Assembly (NCBI RefSeq): GCF_000576305.1
Contig: NZ_BAVZ01000007.1
Span: 62,001-126,000, forward strand
Direction of reading: 5' to 3'
Length of the DNA: 64,000 nt
Source: Paenibacillus pini JCM 16418
GTDB lineage: Bacteria; Bacillota; Bacilli; Paenibacillales; Paenibacillaceae
The notes under the pieces are model-generated. The model had not been told where the DNA came from. It saw only the letters and a list, made by a program, of their open reading frames with translations, and did no database searches. Shown piece by piece: positions 26,356 to 35,997 of the stretch (position 1 is its first letter; the number at the start of each line of letters is the position of its first letter). A program made the translations under genes and the position numbers.

Positions 26356-27285
26356 ATGGAGAAGATTTGCCCGAATTGTCACCATCTGAACGATTACGGT
26401 GATTACTGTGCGGAATGTGGTACTAGATTGGCAGAGGACGAGGTATCAAGAAATACGTTCTTAGTGGGTGAAGCCGAACCACCACAGGTACATATTTCAA
26501 AGACACAGGATGAGGGGCGTTACGTCGATGCTCGTCATTCTGAGAGAGTTCTGGGTAGAGAAGCAGGTTATAGTAGTGAAGAATCAGCAGTCGCAGCGGC
26601 TACGCAGAACAGAGGTCCATTAGGAGTGGATGCACAATCATCTCCTCGCGATGCTGCTTCAACGGGGACTGGTTCTGCACAAGTGTATTTAGATAATGCC
26701 AAGAAAGTATCTCAACTATATTTTGGATTTTTCGTCAATGCATTGAAAAGACCGATGGGTTACGCTCAGGAAACCGGCAAAGAGAATTTTATGAATGGTC
26801 TGATTACGATTGTTCTATTCTCTCTGATCATTCCACTCATGGCGTATACGCTGTTTCGTAATGTAGCTTTTTTTGTAGATCATCCATTCTGGAGTATGTT
26901 CGTTAAGCCATGGTTTGGCTACATTATATTTATGATGATTATAGCCTCATTTACGTATTTGACCATCAGGCTAGGTAAAACCGTAGTATCTTACCAAGAA
27001 GTCATTAGTAAGTTTGGCGCGTTGCTTGTGCCTTTCTTATGCTGTCTGCTTATTGCTTATATTATGGCTATACTTCACGCATCCATTTTCATTATATTCT
27101 TCGCTCTTGGCTTTATCGGTGCGATCTTTACAATACCTGCACTTTTGATTAGCAGCTATAATAAAGCAAAACAGTCTACGCTGGATACGGTTTATGGCAC
27201 GTTGCTGACGTATTTGTTAACTTGTATCGTTTTATGGATTATGGGAAATATTCTAATGGATTCCTTAACTAATTTTATGGTCTGA
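26356..27285 (+). CDS. zinc-ribbon membrane protein of the Yip1 type
   Basis: A 309-residue protein. The N-terminal zinc ribbon has two Cys pairs (CPNC at 5-8, CAEC at 19-22). A low-complexity polar linker follows to about residue 110. The C-terminal half has about five membrane spans (FMNGLITIVLFSLIIPLMAYTL and others), resembling Yip1/DUF-type membrane proteins common in Paenibacillus. The function is unknown; it may be a membrane-organising or regulatory protein. The start ATG 26356 lies behind CAGGAG and the gene is monocistronic with a terminator on each side. Confidence 0.75.
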   Translation: MEKICPNCHHLNDYGDYCAECGTRLAEDEVSRNTFLVGEAEPPQVHISKTQDEGRYVDARHSERVLGREAGYSSEESAVAAATQNRGPLGVDAQSSPRDAASTGTGSAQVYLDNAKKVSQLYFGFFVNALKRPMGYAQETGKENFMNGLITIVLFSLIIPLMAYTLFRNVAFFVDHPFWSMFVKPWFGYIIFMMIIASFTYLTIRLGKTVVSYQEVISKFGALLVPFLCCLLIAYIMAILHASIFIIFFALGFIGAIFTIPALLISSYNKAKQSTLDTVYGTLLTYLLTCIVLWIMGNILMDSLTNFMV

Positions 27286-27303
27286 GGAAATGCTCTGAAC
27301 ACG

Positions 27304-27332
27304 GATCGCTGCTTATGCAGCGGTCTTTTTCT
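27304..27332 (+). terminator. terminator after the zinc-ribbon membrane protein
   Basis: GATCGCTGC and GCAGCGGTC form a 9-bp stem (one G-U pair) with loop TTAT, followed by TTTTT. Confidence 0.85.
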
Positions 27333-27479
27333 GTTATGAACGCTTTATTTACATATTAATTCGAGACGTGTAGATCCTTTTGATGAAAATTGGGTAATAA
27401 AAAGAAGTAGATTAAGGTGAATCTTAAGGCGAAGAAAAGGGAGGTGCACCTGTCCTGAACGTAAAGGGTGGGGAACAGC

Positions 27480-28841
27480 ATGGAAATATTGAAAGTCTTA
27501 CTAGTGATTGTATTGATAGCCCTTACGGCTTTCTTCGTTGCATCAGAATATTCCGTAATTCGGGTAAGAATGTCTCGTATTAATCAGTTAGTTGCAGAAG
27601 GGAATAAGAATGCCAAAGCGGTTAAGCATATCATTTCTAAACTGGATGAATTTTTGTCAGCTTGTCAGCTCGGAACAACGTTAACCTCGATGGCTCTCGG
27701 TTGGGTGGGGGAATCTACGGTTGAGCGACTACTGCATCCGTTATTTGAGCTAGTCCATATGCCCGCTTCGCTAGAGAGTGTTGTTTCCTTTATTATTGCA
27801 TTTATGATATTGACGTACTTTGAAGTCGTAATCGGTGAATTGGTACCGAAGAACTTTGCGATTCAAATTGCTGAACCCATGGCGCTATTCTTTGCACGTC
27901 CGTTGATCATATTTTATAAAATTACGTATCCCTTTAACTGGGTGCTTAGCCGTTCCTCACGTCTAATTACAGGTGTGTTTGGAATTAAGCCCATGTCAGA
28001 AGAAGATGCTGCTTTAAGTGAGGCTGAGCTGCGTTTTGCACTCACAGAAGGGTATCGGAGCGGTGAAATTACACCAACCGAATACAAATACTTAAATAAT
28101 GTGTTTGACTTTGATGATCGGGACGCTCGCGAAATCATGGTACCTCGTACAGCGATTCGAGTCGTATCACATGATGCTAATGTCCGTGACGTGATGGATG
28201 TTATTGATCCTAAAGCTTATAACTATCTGCCTGTGGTAACCGATGGAGATAAGGACAAGGTCCAAGGCATGATTCATGTTAAAGATATGCTACATCAAGT
28301 TGTTAGGAATACCACGGGGGGAAATGCACCGATTACGCCCTTTATCAGACCGATTCTGCAAGTCATCGAAACTGTTCAAGCACGTGATCTATTAGCACAA
28401 ATGCAGAAGGCTGGTATTAACATTGCTGTACTTATGGATGAATATGGGGGTACATCTGGACTGGTCACGCTTGAAGATATTATTGAAGAGATCGTAGGCG
28501 ATATTCCGTCTGGCTCAACTTCAGGGACGGGTAATGGTATACCTGAATCTTCTTTAATTACTAAACTTGAAGATAATCGTTTCGCTTTCAAAGCTCAGAC
28601 ACCTATACATGATGTGAATAAAAAGCTCAAGATCAATATTCCATCAGGGGATGAGGTTTATACGATTGGCGGCTGGATGCTGTCGGAGAAGTTCGACCTG
28701 GCGCAAGGAGGAAGCATGCGATATGAGGACTGTAAGTTTACAGTTCGTAAGATGGAGGGTCCGCATATTATATTGATTGAAGCGACCAAGGATATCGTAG
28801 TTGAAGAAATTAACAAAGAAGAAGAAGAGAAGAAGCGTTAG
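27480..28841 (+). CDS. hemolysin/CorC-type membrane protein (CNNM and CBS domains)
   Basis: A 453-residue protein with an N-terminal CNNM (DUF21) domain of about four membrane segments (residues 1-195), a CBS pair (about 215-335; MVPRTAIRVV, YLPVVTDGD, GTSGLVTLEDIIEEIVGD) and a C-terminal CorC_HlyC domain that often binds nucleotide or ion. Related proteins are implicated in magnesium efflux or homeostasis; 'hemolysin' is a historic label. The ATG at 27480 is chosen over GTG 27468 because GGTGGGG lies at proper distance. The gene has its own strong terminator. Confidence 0.88.
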   Translation: MEILKVLLVIVLIALTAFFVASEYSVIRVRMSRINQLVAEGNKNAKAVKHIISKLDEFLSACQLGTTLTSMALGWVGESTVERLLHPLFELVHMPASLESVVSFIIAFMILTYFEVVIGELVPKNFAIQIAEPMALFFARPLIIFYKITYPFNWVLSRSSRLITGVFGIKPMSEEDAALSEAELRFALTEGYRSGEITPTEYKYLNNVFDFDDRDAREIMVPRTAIRVVSHDANVRDVMDVIDPKAYNYLPVVTDGDKDKVQGMIHVKDMLHQVVRNTTGGNAPITPFIRPILQVIETVQARDLLAQMQKAGINIAVLMDEYGGTSGLVTLEDIIEEIVGDIPSGSTSGTGNGIPESSLITKLEDNRFAFKAQTPIHDVNKKLKINIPSGDEVYTIGGWMLSEKFDLAQGGSMRYEDCKFTVRKMEGPHIILIEATKDIVVEEINKEEEEKKR

Positions 28842-28866
28842 GCAAAGGGATGACTACTAACGCCGC

Positions 28867-28914
28867 AAAGACCGAAGATCAGCTTGATGTGAAGCTGATC
28901 TTCGGTCTTTTAGC
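28867..28914 (+). terminator. strong terminator after the CorC-type gene
   Basis: A perfect 19-bp stem (28867-28885 with 28892-28910) with a 6-nt loop; the stem itself ends in TTTT. Confidence 0.9.
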
Positions 28915-29096
28915 AAGTCTTGAGCATGTTATCAATTTTTGAGGGTCAAGAGATATTCTTAATGAAGTCGCTATATTACCGGTTTTTTTATGTTATCGGT
29001 ACAAAATCTTGTCCCGAGCCAAGGAAAAGAATTCTAAAGTTAGGCTGTTTGGCTATACGAATTTAAGGTTATGTGAAGTTACAAGGAGGTGAGTAG

Positions 29097-29609
29097 ATGC
29101 CATATATACCGGATCATCTTGATCAAGGATTATCCGTTCTTTTTATTGGATTTAATCCATCCATACGTTCTGGAGAGACGGGGCATCACTATGCTAATCC
29201 GCGTAACAACTTTTGGCGCATTCTCTACAATTCAGGTTTGACTCCAAGATTATATGATCCTACAGAGGATCAGGACTTATTGAAGCTGGGGTATGGATTT
29301 ACCAATATCGTCTCTAGGCCGACAAAGGGAATTGATGATATTTCACGTGCAGAGTATGCAGAAGGAAGAGATATTCTTCGAGCAAAGCTAGAGTATTATC
29401 ATCCTAGAATCGCCTGCTTTGTAGGCAAGGGTGTATATACCGAATACTGTAAGAGAAGTAAAGCAGAATGGGGATTCCAGTCTAATCCATTCGTTCAGGA
29501 GATCCAAGAGTTTGTCGCACCTTCCTCTAGTGGCCTTGTACGGATGCCGATGGGTGAGATCATTGCTATCTACAAGCAGCTTGCGGACTATATTCAAGTA
29601 GATGAGTAA
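29097..29609 (+). CDS. mug: G/U mismatch-specific DNA glycosylase
   Basis: A 170-residue enzyme of the uracil-DNA glycosylase superfamily (Mug/TDG branch) that removes uracil or damaged bases opposite G. The first motif, GFNPSIRSGETGHHYANPRNNFW (residues about 18-40), has the Asn of the Mug/TDG active site. The last motif appears as LVRMPMGE (about 147-154), the intercalation-loop region. The start ATG 29097 lies behind AAGGAGG. The gene is alone and converges on the qox operon across a shared terminator. Confidence 0.9.
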   Translation: MPYIPDHLDQGLSVLFIGFNPSIRSGETGHHYANPRNNFWRILYNSGLTPRLYDPTEDQDLLKLGYGFTNIVSRPTKGIDDISRAEYAEGRDILRAKLEYYHPRIACFVGKGVYTEYCKRSKAEWGFQSNPFVQEIQEFVAPSSSGLVRMPMGEIIAIYKQLADYIQVDE

Positions 29610-29644
29610 GTTGAAGAGATGTTAATGGCCAAGATATAAAAAAG

Positions 29645-29688
29645 AAGGCTCTCTCTAAGTCCTTATGGACGAAGGGAGAGCCTTTTGT
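29645..29688. terminator. bidirectional terminator between mug and the qox operon
   Basis: AAGGCTCTC pairs with GAGAGCCTT around an inner AGTCC/GGAC stem. There are A and T tracts on both flanks, so it serves both convergent units. Confidence 0.8.
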
Positions 29689-29702
29689 TATGCAAACTAT
29701 TC

Positions 29703-29987
29703 TTATCTGAATCCCCAGATCATAGTGAACAGTGTACCGAAGATCGTAACAACGCCGACGAACACTGCAAGTATGATGTTGAGATAGAGGCTTCTTTTAT
29801 TCGAAGTTTCACCGATGTGCATGAAGACAACAAGCTGAAGAGAAGCCTGTATCACTGCACATACCGTCAGAATAGTAAGACCAGCCGTAACATTTAAATC
29901 CCAAAACACGACGCCTAGTGCAACTAGTGAAAGGACCAGCGAGAAGATGTATCCCATCACATGACGAACCGGGAATAATCTTGCCAT
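29703..29987 (-). CDS. qoxD: cytochrome aa3 quinol oxidase subunit IV
   Basis: A 94-residue membrane protein with three predicted spans (cytochrome o/aa3 subunit IV type), including VQASLQLVVFMHIGE with the conserved HIG in the second to third span region. It is last in the qoxABCD operon, starting one base after the subunit III stop. It helps assemble or stabilise the oxidase; no cofactors. Confidence 0.9.
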   Translation of the reverse strand: MARLFPVRHVMGYIFSLVLSLVALGVVFWDLNVTAGLTILTVCAVIQASLQLVVFMHIGETSNKRSLYLNIILAVFVGVVTIFGTLFTMIWGFR

Positions 29988-29988
29988 A

Positions 29989-30585
29989 TTACATCAATCC
30001 TTTCAAATAGACGAAGCTGAATATGAAGATCCATACGACGTCCAAGAAGTGCCAGTACAGCGAGAAAATAAATGATTTATTCGCTGTTTCAGGCGTAATA
30101 CCATGACGTTTAATTTGTAGCATAATTCCTGCGCCCCATAGAAAGCCCATGCTAACATGGAGTCCGTGAGTACCAAGAAGTACGAACAAACTAGATAAGA
30201 ATGCACTTGTCTGTAATGTTGCACCATCTTGAACATAGGTCACGAATTCAGAAATTTCGATGCCAAGGAATCCGAGGCCCATGAGCAATGTAAGTCCGAA
30301 GAAGATCATCATCGGCTTCTTTAGATTTAAACGCATCGCATGAATAGCCAGTCCACAAGTAAAACTACTTGTGAGTAGGAGGAACGTCTCCCAAAGTACG
30401 CCGTTAAGCTCGAAGAGTTCACTTCCTGAAGGTCCGCTACCTGTGCGGTTCCAGAGGGTAAAGTAAACGGCAAACAGAGTAGAGAAGAGGGCAATTTCTG
30501 CCCCTAGGAAAATCCAGAAACCAAAGACTTTATTACTGTTCTCTTCCGTGCTGTATTCAAGCGGTAGTGTATCATTTATTTTCAT
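29989..30585 (-). CDS. qoxC: cytochrome aa3 quinol oxidase subunit III
   Basis: A 198-residue membrane protein with five spans, of the heme-copper oxidase subunit III family (GFWIFLGAEIALFSTLFAVY; GTHGLHVSMGFLW; YWHFLDVVWIFIFSFVYL). Its ATG overlaps the end of qoxB by 4 bp. The subunit maintains proton uptake and complex stability. Confidence 0.95.
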   Translation of the reverse strand: MKINDTLPLEYSTEENSNKVFGFWIFLGAEIALFSTLFAVYFTLWNRTGSGPSGSELFELNGVLWETFLLLTSSFTCGLAIHAMRLNLKKPMMIFFGLTLLMGLGFLGIEISEFVTYVQDGATLQTSAFLSSLFVLLGTHGLHVSMGFLWGAGIMLQIKRHGITPETANKSFIFSLYWHFLDVVWIFIFSFVYLKGLM

Positions 30586-32525
30586 ACGGAATCACCCCGC
30601 AATTTGTTTTCAGTAGCCATAACTTCCTTAGCTGAGATGTGGTATCCGTGATCACGTTCAAAGGAGCGCCATGCTAACATAATAACCGTAACAACACCCA
30701 TGATAATGGCAGGAATAAACCAGCTAAACACTAGGAAGAAGCCCAATAAGAACATTACAATACCAAGAATGAATGGCTGTCCACTATTGTTAGGCATATG
30801 AATGGATTCATATTCACCTGAGTATAGAGGAACATTTTTCTTTTTAGAGTACCAATAAGCATCTTGTTCATGAACTTCTGGAACACGTGCGAAGTTATAA
30901 ACAGGCACTGGACTTGGTGTGCTCCATTCAAGCGTACGTGCATCCCAAGGATCGCCGCCCTCATTACGTGGGCTGTGGCGGAAGCTCCAGTAGAAGTTGT
31001 ACACGAGAACAACGAAACCAATAGCAAGTACAAATGCACCAACCGTAGCAATCATATTTAGTGGACCAAATCCGGTGCTCTCTGAATATGTGTACTGACG
31101 GCGTGTCATACCTTGGAGTCCAAGGAAGAACAGCGGCATAAAGGCAACATTAAATCCTACAATAATGAGCCAGAAAGCTGATTTACCCAGTTTTTCGTTC
31201 AGACGGAAACCGAATATTTTAGGGAACCAGTAATGCATACCTGCAAGAACCCCGAATACGGTACCTGGAATGAGAACGTAGTGGAAATGGGCAACCAAGA
31301 ACATCGTATTATGGTACTGGTAGTCAGCACTAGCCATGGCTAGCATGACACCTGTTACACCACCAATGGTAAAGATCGGAATAAAGCCCATCGCATACAA
31401 CATCGGTGTTGTAAACGAAATCTTACCTTTTCGGAGTGTAAATAACCAGTTAAATATCTTAACCCCAGTCGGTACAGCGATCGCCATCGTGGTGATGGAG
31501 AAGAAGCCGTTAACCATGGCGCCAGCGCCCATCGTATAGAAATGGTGAGCCCATACGAGGAAGGAAAGTAGCATAATGGCTAGCATGCTGACAACCATTG
31601 ATTTGTATCCATACAAATTCTTTTTGGAGAATGTGGAGATAATATCACTGAATATACCGAAGGCCGGTAAGACGACGATATATACCTCAGGATGTCCCCA
31701 AACCCAGAACAGGTTGGCCCAGAGCATATCCATACCGCCATTGGACATCGTGAAGAACTGACTGCCAAAGATACGGTCGAACATCATAAGTGCTAATGCG
31801 ACGGTCAGTACAGGGAAGGCGAATACAATGATGACATTCGTGATCAGTACAGACCATGTGAACATTGGCATACGCATAAGCTTCATGCCTGGTGCACGCA
31901 TCTTAAGAATCGTAACGATAAAGTTGATACCGGTCATGAGCGTACCAACACCTGATATTTGCAGTGCGAGCGAGTAGAAGTTATTACCTACCGTCGGACT
32001 GAATTCTAGACTTGCTAGCGGGAAGTATGCGGACCAACCAGCATCTGGTGATCCCCCGATTACAAATGAAATGTTGAAAAGCATGGCTCCTGCAAAGAAC
32101 ATCCAGAAGCTGACTGCATTAAGACGTGGGAACGCAACGTCACGCGCACCAATTTGGAGCGGAATAACAACGTTCATAATTCCGATAACGAATGGCATGG
32201 CCATGAACAGGATCATAATAACCCCGTGCGTTGTAAAGACTTCATTATAATGCTGTGCATCTAGAAATTTCATTTCCGGTGCTGCCAGCTGCGTCCGCAT
32301 CATTAATGCGTCAATACCGCCGCGGAACAACATAATTAATGCGGCAATGATGTACATGACACCAATTCGCTTATGGTCAACAGTGGTTAACCACTCACGC
32401 CAAAGATATCCCCATTTTTTAAAATAGGTCAATCCGACAAGAATGGCGAGAGATACGAGGACAATGCTGACCATAGCCCCGTAAATCATGGGTTCACCCG
32501 TTACAAAAAATTCGCTCCATTTCAT
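30582..32525 (-). CDS. qoxB: cytochrome aa3 quinol oxidase subunit I
   Basis: A 647-residue catalytic subunit. The ATG at 32525 (MKWSEFF) is preferred over 32546 because AAAGGAG lies about 10 nt upstream of it. It has about 14-15 membrane spans. Heme and copper ligands are intact: the low-spin heme His in YNEVFTTHGVIM, CuB His and cross-linked Tyr in WGHPEVYIVVLP, the CuB pair in VWAHHFYTMG, and the two heme His in VAHFHYVL. It reduces oxygen to water with quinol electrons and pumps protons. Confidence 0.97.
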   Translation of the reverse strand: MKWSEFFVTGEPMIYGAMVSIVLVSLAILVGLTYFKKWGYLWREWLTTVDHKRIGVMYIIAALIMLFRGGIDALMMRTQLAAPEMKFLDAQHYNEVFTTHGVIMILFMAMPFVIGIMNVVIPLQIGARDVAFPRLNAVSFWMFFAGAMLFNISFVIGGSPDAGWSAYFPLASLEFSPTVGNNFYSLALQISGVGTLMTGINFIVTILKMRAPGMKLMRMPMFTWSVLITNVIIVFAFPVLTVALALMMFDRIFGSQFFTMSNGGMDMLWANLFWVWGHPEVYIVVLPAFGIFSDIISTFSKKNLYGYKSMVVSMLAIMLLSFLVWAHHFYTMGAGAMVNGFFSITTMAIAVPTGVKIFNWLFTLRKGKISFTTPMLYAMGFIPIFTIGGVTGVMLAMASADYQYHNTMFLVAHFHYVLIPGTVFGVLAGMHYWFPKIFGFRLNEKLGKSAFWLIIVGFNVAFMPLFFLGLQGMTRRQYTYSESTGFGPLNMIATVGAFVLAIGFVVLVYNFYWSFRHSPRNEGGDPWDARTLEWSTPSPVPVYNFARVPEVHEQDAYWYSKKKNVPLYSGEYESIHMPNNSGQPFILGIVMFLLGFFLVFSWFIPAIIMGVVTVIMLAWRSFERDHGYHISAKEVMATENKLRGDSV

Positions 32526-32552
32526 TCCGGTTTGTCTCCTTTCCATATGGAG

Positions 32553-33482
32553 TTAGTTATCATGCTTCATGTTCTCCATATCTTTCATATCTGTTGAATC
32601 TGTTTTGTTTGTATTCTCATCTGTCTTACCATTCATATCGCCCATTTCCTCAGATGTCATTGGAGGTGGACTAAATTCTAAGTGAGTGGAAGTAAATGAT
32701 TTACGTCCTACAAATGACGTTTTCACTAAAGAGTTAAATTCCGACTCTGTTAGTTTAGGTGCAGTGTCCTTAACTTCTTTAACCCAATCGGTATAAGCTG
32801 TCGGCGTCATGGAAAGTACTTCAAATTCCATCTGTGCAAAACCTTTACCTGAGAAGTTAGAGTTCTTACCCATAAATGAGCCCTCATTACTTGCAAGCAA
32901 GTGTAGAGTGGTAACCATATCACTCATGGCATATTTCTGACCGCCAAGTTGTGGTACCCAGAAGCTTGTAATCGGTCCGTACGAGTAAAGGCGGAACTCT
33001 ACAGGACGATTCTCCGGAATGTTAACGTAGTTAACCGTTTCAATGTTTTCTTCCGGATAGCTGAAATGCCATTTCCAGTTAGAAGAAGAAGCATAAATGA
33101 CAAGAGGCTTCTCATTTTCATAACCTGCAGGAACATTTTCCACCGCGTTTGTGGATTTCACGGTAACAACGGACAGGATGACAACGATAATAATCGGAAT
33201 CAGTGTCCAAATAAATTCGAGTAATTTGCTACCTTCCATATGTGGTGGTTCATAATCGTCACTCGTTTTGCTTGCCCGATATTTCACTAACATGAACACG
33301 TACAGAATATAGACAACAATAAGGACGAATGCCATCATTAGAATGGAAAAGATAATCGTATCCGATTGTGTTTTAGCTGCAGGTCCCTTCGGATTTAAGA
33401 CAACCAACGAAGAATCACAACCACTTAAAAGCATTACAATAGAAACAATGACAGTATAAAACAACCATCTGGTTTTCTTCAC
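32553..33482 (-). CDS. qoxA: cytochrome aa3 quinol oxidase subunit II, lipoprotein
   Basis: A 309-residue protein starting at GTG 33482 behind AGGAG. A lipoprotein signal (lipobox LSGC, Cys22) is followed by two membrane spans and a cupredoxin domain (about 125-240). The CuA ligands of cytochrome c oxidases are absent (no CxxxC; the region reads NSNFSGKGFAQMEF), so the electron donor is quinol, not cytochrome c. The C-terminal tail is unusually rich in Met, Asp and Lys (MGDMNGKTDE..., ending MENMKHDN). It is the first gene of the operon. Confidence 0.95.
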   Translation of the reverse strand: MKKTRWLFYTVIVSIVMLLSGCDSSLVVLNPKGPAAKTQSDTIIFSILMMAFVLIVVYILYVFMLVKYRASKTSDDYEPPHMEGSKLLEFIWTLIPIIIVVILSVVTVKSTNAVENVPAGYENEKPLVIYASSSNWKWHFSYPEENIETVNYVNIPENRPVEFRLYSYGPITSFWVPQLGGQKYAMSDMVTTLHLLASNEGSFMGKNSNFSGKGFAQMEFEVLSMTPTAYTDWVKEVKDTAPKLTESEFNSLVKTSFVGRKSFTSTHLEFSPPPMTSEEMGDMNGKTDENTNKTDSTDMKDMENMKHDN

Positions 33483-33829
33483 AGGGAGCTCCTTTCTAGC
33501 GATAACTACTAGCTGATGTCGGATGAATCATGTCATCCTTATAGTCCTAGAATAGGTTTTTGACATTGTGAAAACAAATGCAAGCTACTCCATATTTACC
33601 AGCTAAATCCATTTATTTCGGTGAAATTTATGATTTATTTCAGAAAAAGCTCCAAAATGTGCGAAATATCACTGTAAAAGTTGAAATTCGGTGATTTTCA
33701 TTTTTGTTCATAATTAACATGGAACCGAGCAGTGTTGCCAGTTCTGTCACATTTGAAAGGCACTTATTGACAAAAAAAGCTGCCATTCAAGAGGAATGGC
33801 AGCTTTTTTGACTAGAATCAATTCAATTT
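33483..33829 (-). promoter_or_regulatory. qox upstream region and terminator of the DUF2339 gene
   Basis: This 347-bp AT-rich stretch must contain the qox promoter (transcribed leftwards). Two related segments carrying TTCGGTGA (about 33617-33624 and 33687-33694) are notable but unassigned. The right end holds a perfect 16-bp stem terminator (33773-33788 with 33794-33809, flanked by A and T runs) that ends the minus-strand gene to the right. No gene is seen. Confidence 0.55.
33773..33809 (-). terminator. terminator of the DUF2339 membrane protein gene
   Basis: AAAAAAGCTGCCATTC and GAATGGCAGCTTTTTT form a perfect 16-bp stem with a 5-nt loop; T tracts exist on both strands. Confidence 0.9.
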
Positions 33830-35671
33830 TTAGAGTGAATCACTTTTGGTTTCTGGTTCAATATGTGCTGGGTCTGAAGAACTATCGCTCTTTCGTCTGT
33901 ACATTAATCTAGAAATCGCGATGCCGATCATACCAAGTCCGATAAATAAGATGGCACGAACGCCGATGGATACACCTGGCAAATCAAAGAATATAACCTT
34001 AAGTAGTGTAAACAGAAGGAATAGAATACCGGCAAGACGAACGATAGACTTTTGGATTACGATGCCGATGATAATCATGGAAATGGAATACAGAGCCCAT
34101 ATTGCGGACAAGATCAGATGTTGCATATCATATGAAAGCTCATCCGTTAGGACATTGGTGATTTGAGTAATAAAAATAATGAATAAGAGCGAGTCAAGCC
34201 ACATGATGCCATCCGAAAGCTTAGTCTTCCAAACTTCCTCTGAATTGCTCCGAATATATACTGATAAGCTTGCTAAACTAAGGAGTAAAACAAGCCACGA
34301 GATGGTGTTTGCTGAGAAAATATCTGTAATGCCTAGCGATAGTGTATATACAAAACCAATAACATATATAACGGTTGAAATAATCTGTTGAACTTGGCTT
34401 TTGACATAAAAACCTAATGCAATAGCGAGCGTTGCGAGCAAAATGATTGAAACAGGGACGTAGGTGAAGTCAAATACGTCTATGATCCATAAGAACCAGC
34501 TAAAAGTAGAAATAACGAGATAAAGCTCGCTATCTTTCGTTGTCATCCATCTCCAGACGGTAACTAAACTGTAAATCAATGCCCAACCTATGAGCATTAG
34601 TGGATTAAGGAAAGTATCATGATTTCCGTATAAGCCTGCATTCCAAAATAGTGTCAGTGCAAAGCCCACACCTAATAGTATTTTCTCATCAAGAAGGTGT
34701 CGATATGGCCTGAATAGTGACATAGCAAGCTGCGCTGCATGTAGCAGGAATACCGCTAATATAAACACATACCGGCTGTCATCAAAGTTACCTGATAGAT
34801 AACCAATTAGAAGCGGTAAATGTAGAACCCCGAAGGCAACGAAATAAGCAACACGGTACGAGTAACGAATGGATATTATCATCATGGCAACGGAGAAAAT
34901 GACTTCATATCCGACAAATACCCAGGCATTGGGGCTTGTAGAATGTACGAGAAAAGGAACTAGGTATCCGGCGAGCATCATGATGATGGTTAGCGTTTGT
35001 GAACGATGACGAATGGCTGTAAAGACCCCTAGTGCAATCGACAATATATACAATACAAAAGCCAGCCACGAAGGAATCAGCTCATATAAATAATGAGCGG
35101 AGAAGAACGAGAGCATAGATACGGCTATGGATCCGCCTAACAATACCTGACCTAGCGCCTCACGCTTGCTGCGGATTTGCTTTTCTCCAAGCCAGTACAT
35201 CACACCGGCAGCGAGGAGACCTAGTATACATCGTACGGGTTTGGTTAGATATCCTTCGCTGACAGCTGCGATAAAGCCCCACAACACGCCAAGAAGTAGT
35301 ACAACGATGAAGATTCTTGGTAACCAGACTCTAGCTATCAAATGTTCCCAATCCGTAGGTTTCTTTGGCTGTGGGGGAACATAAGGTGGGCGAGGCAGAG
35401 CGTTTCCATGACGATGCGAAGGTGGTAGTTGCGGCCCATGTAAAGGTGCTTGTTGCCTTGGATGTAATGTAGGGCCATTCATAGCCTCTGGTGGAGGTGG
35501 ACTATGCATATTGCTATGTTGTTGTTGCTGTACGCCCGTAGATGGATGCTGCTGAGGACCACCTGCAACAGGCGGTACCGACCGATCTGTCCGACTACGT
35601 AATTGCAATATCTCTTGTTCCATGATCCTCATTTTGTGTTCAAGCCATTGAACTCTTTGTTCTAAATTCAT
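33830..35671 (-). CDS. polytopic membrane protein, DUF2339 family
   Basis: A 613-residue protein. The N-terminus is a short coiled coil (MNLEQRVQWLEHKMRIMEQEI), followed by a Gln/His/Pro-rich cytoplasmic linker to about residue 110. The rest is about 16 closely packed membrane spans, the DUF2339 pattern. The function is unknown; related proteins are widespread in bacteria. The ATG at 35671 follows AGAGGGG. Monocistronic. Confidence 0.8.
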   Translation of the reverse strand: MNLEQRVQWLEHKMRIMEQEILQLRSRTDRSVPPVAGGPQQHPSTGVQQQQHSNMHSPPPPEAMNGPTLHPRQQAPLHGPQLPPSHRHGNALPRPPYVPPQPKKPTDWEHLIARVWLPRIFIVVLLLGVLWGFIAAVSEGYLTKPVRCILGLLAAGVMYWLGEKQIRSKREALGQVLLGGSIAVSMLSFFSAHYLYELIPSWLAFVLYILSIALGVFTAIRHRSQTLTIIMMLAGYLVPFLVHSTSPNAWVFVGYEVIFSVAMMIISIRYSYRVAYFVAFGVLHLPLLIGYLSGNFDDSRYVFILAVFLLHAAQLAMSLFRPYRHLLDEKILLGVGFALTLFWNAGLYGNHDTFLNPLMLIGWALIYSLVTVWRWMTTKDSELYLVISTFSWFLWIIDVFDFTYVPVSIILLATLAIALGFYVKSQVQQIISTVIYVIGFVYTLSLGITDIFSANTISWLVLLLSLASLSVYIRSNSEEVWKTKLSDGIMWLDSLLFIIFITQITNVLTDELSYDMQHLILSAIWALYSISMIIIGIVIQKSIVRLAGILFLLFTLLKVIFFDLPGVSIGVRAILFIGLGMIGIAISRLMYRRKSDSSSDPAHIEPETKSDSL

Positions 35672-35997
35672 TGGATGACAACCCCTCTAATCCCATAATT
35701 ATGTATATAGTCACTGCAATGAATATAACACATCCCTGACTTGAATGAACCAAAATTCGTTATGATTGCCGAGTTAGCGGATATTTTGGAGAGGAAAAGC
35801 AAATCAAAGCAGATCTAGCTTTCAGAATAGACAGAAATCTGTATAATAAGTTAGAGTTGGGAATATAAATTCAATTATATATTTTTTGTGTAATCCGCAT
35901 TTTTTTAGTGGGTTTGGTTTTATTTTTCCAGTAATATTACCGAAAGACATATTAAAAACAATTGAGAGGGTATAAGCTTAGGAAGGATGTTTGAGGA
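35672..35997 (+). promoter_or_regulatory. intergenic region with promoter for the HEPN-like gene
   Basis: This 326-bp region between divergent genes is AT-rich. A good -10 (TATAAT, 35842-35847) points rightwards toward the gene at 35998. No conserved RNA element or repeat is seen. Confidence 0.45.
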
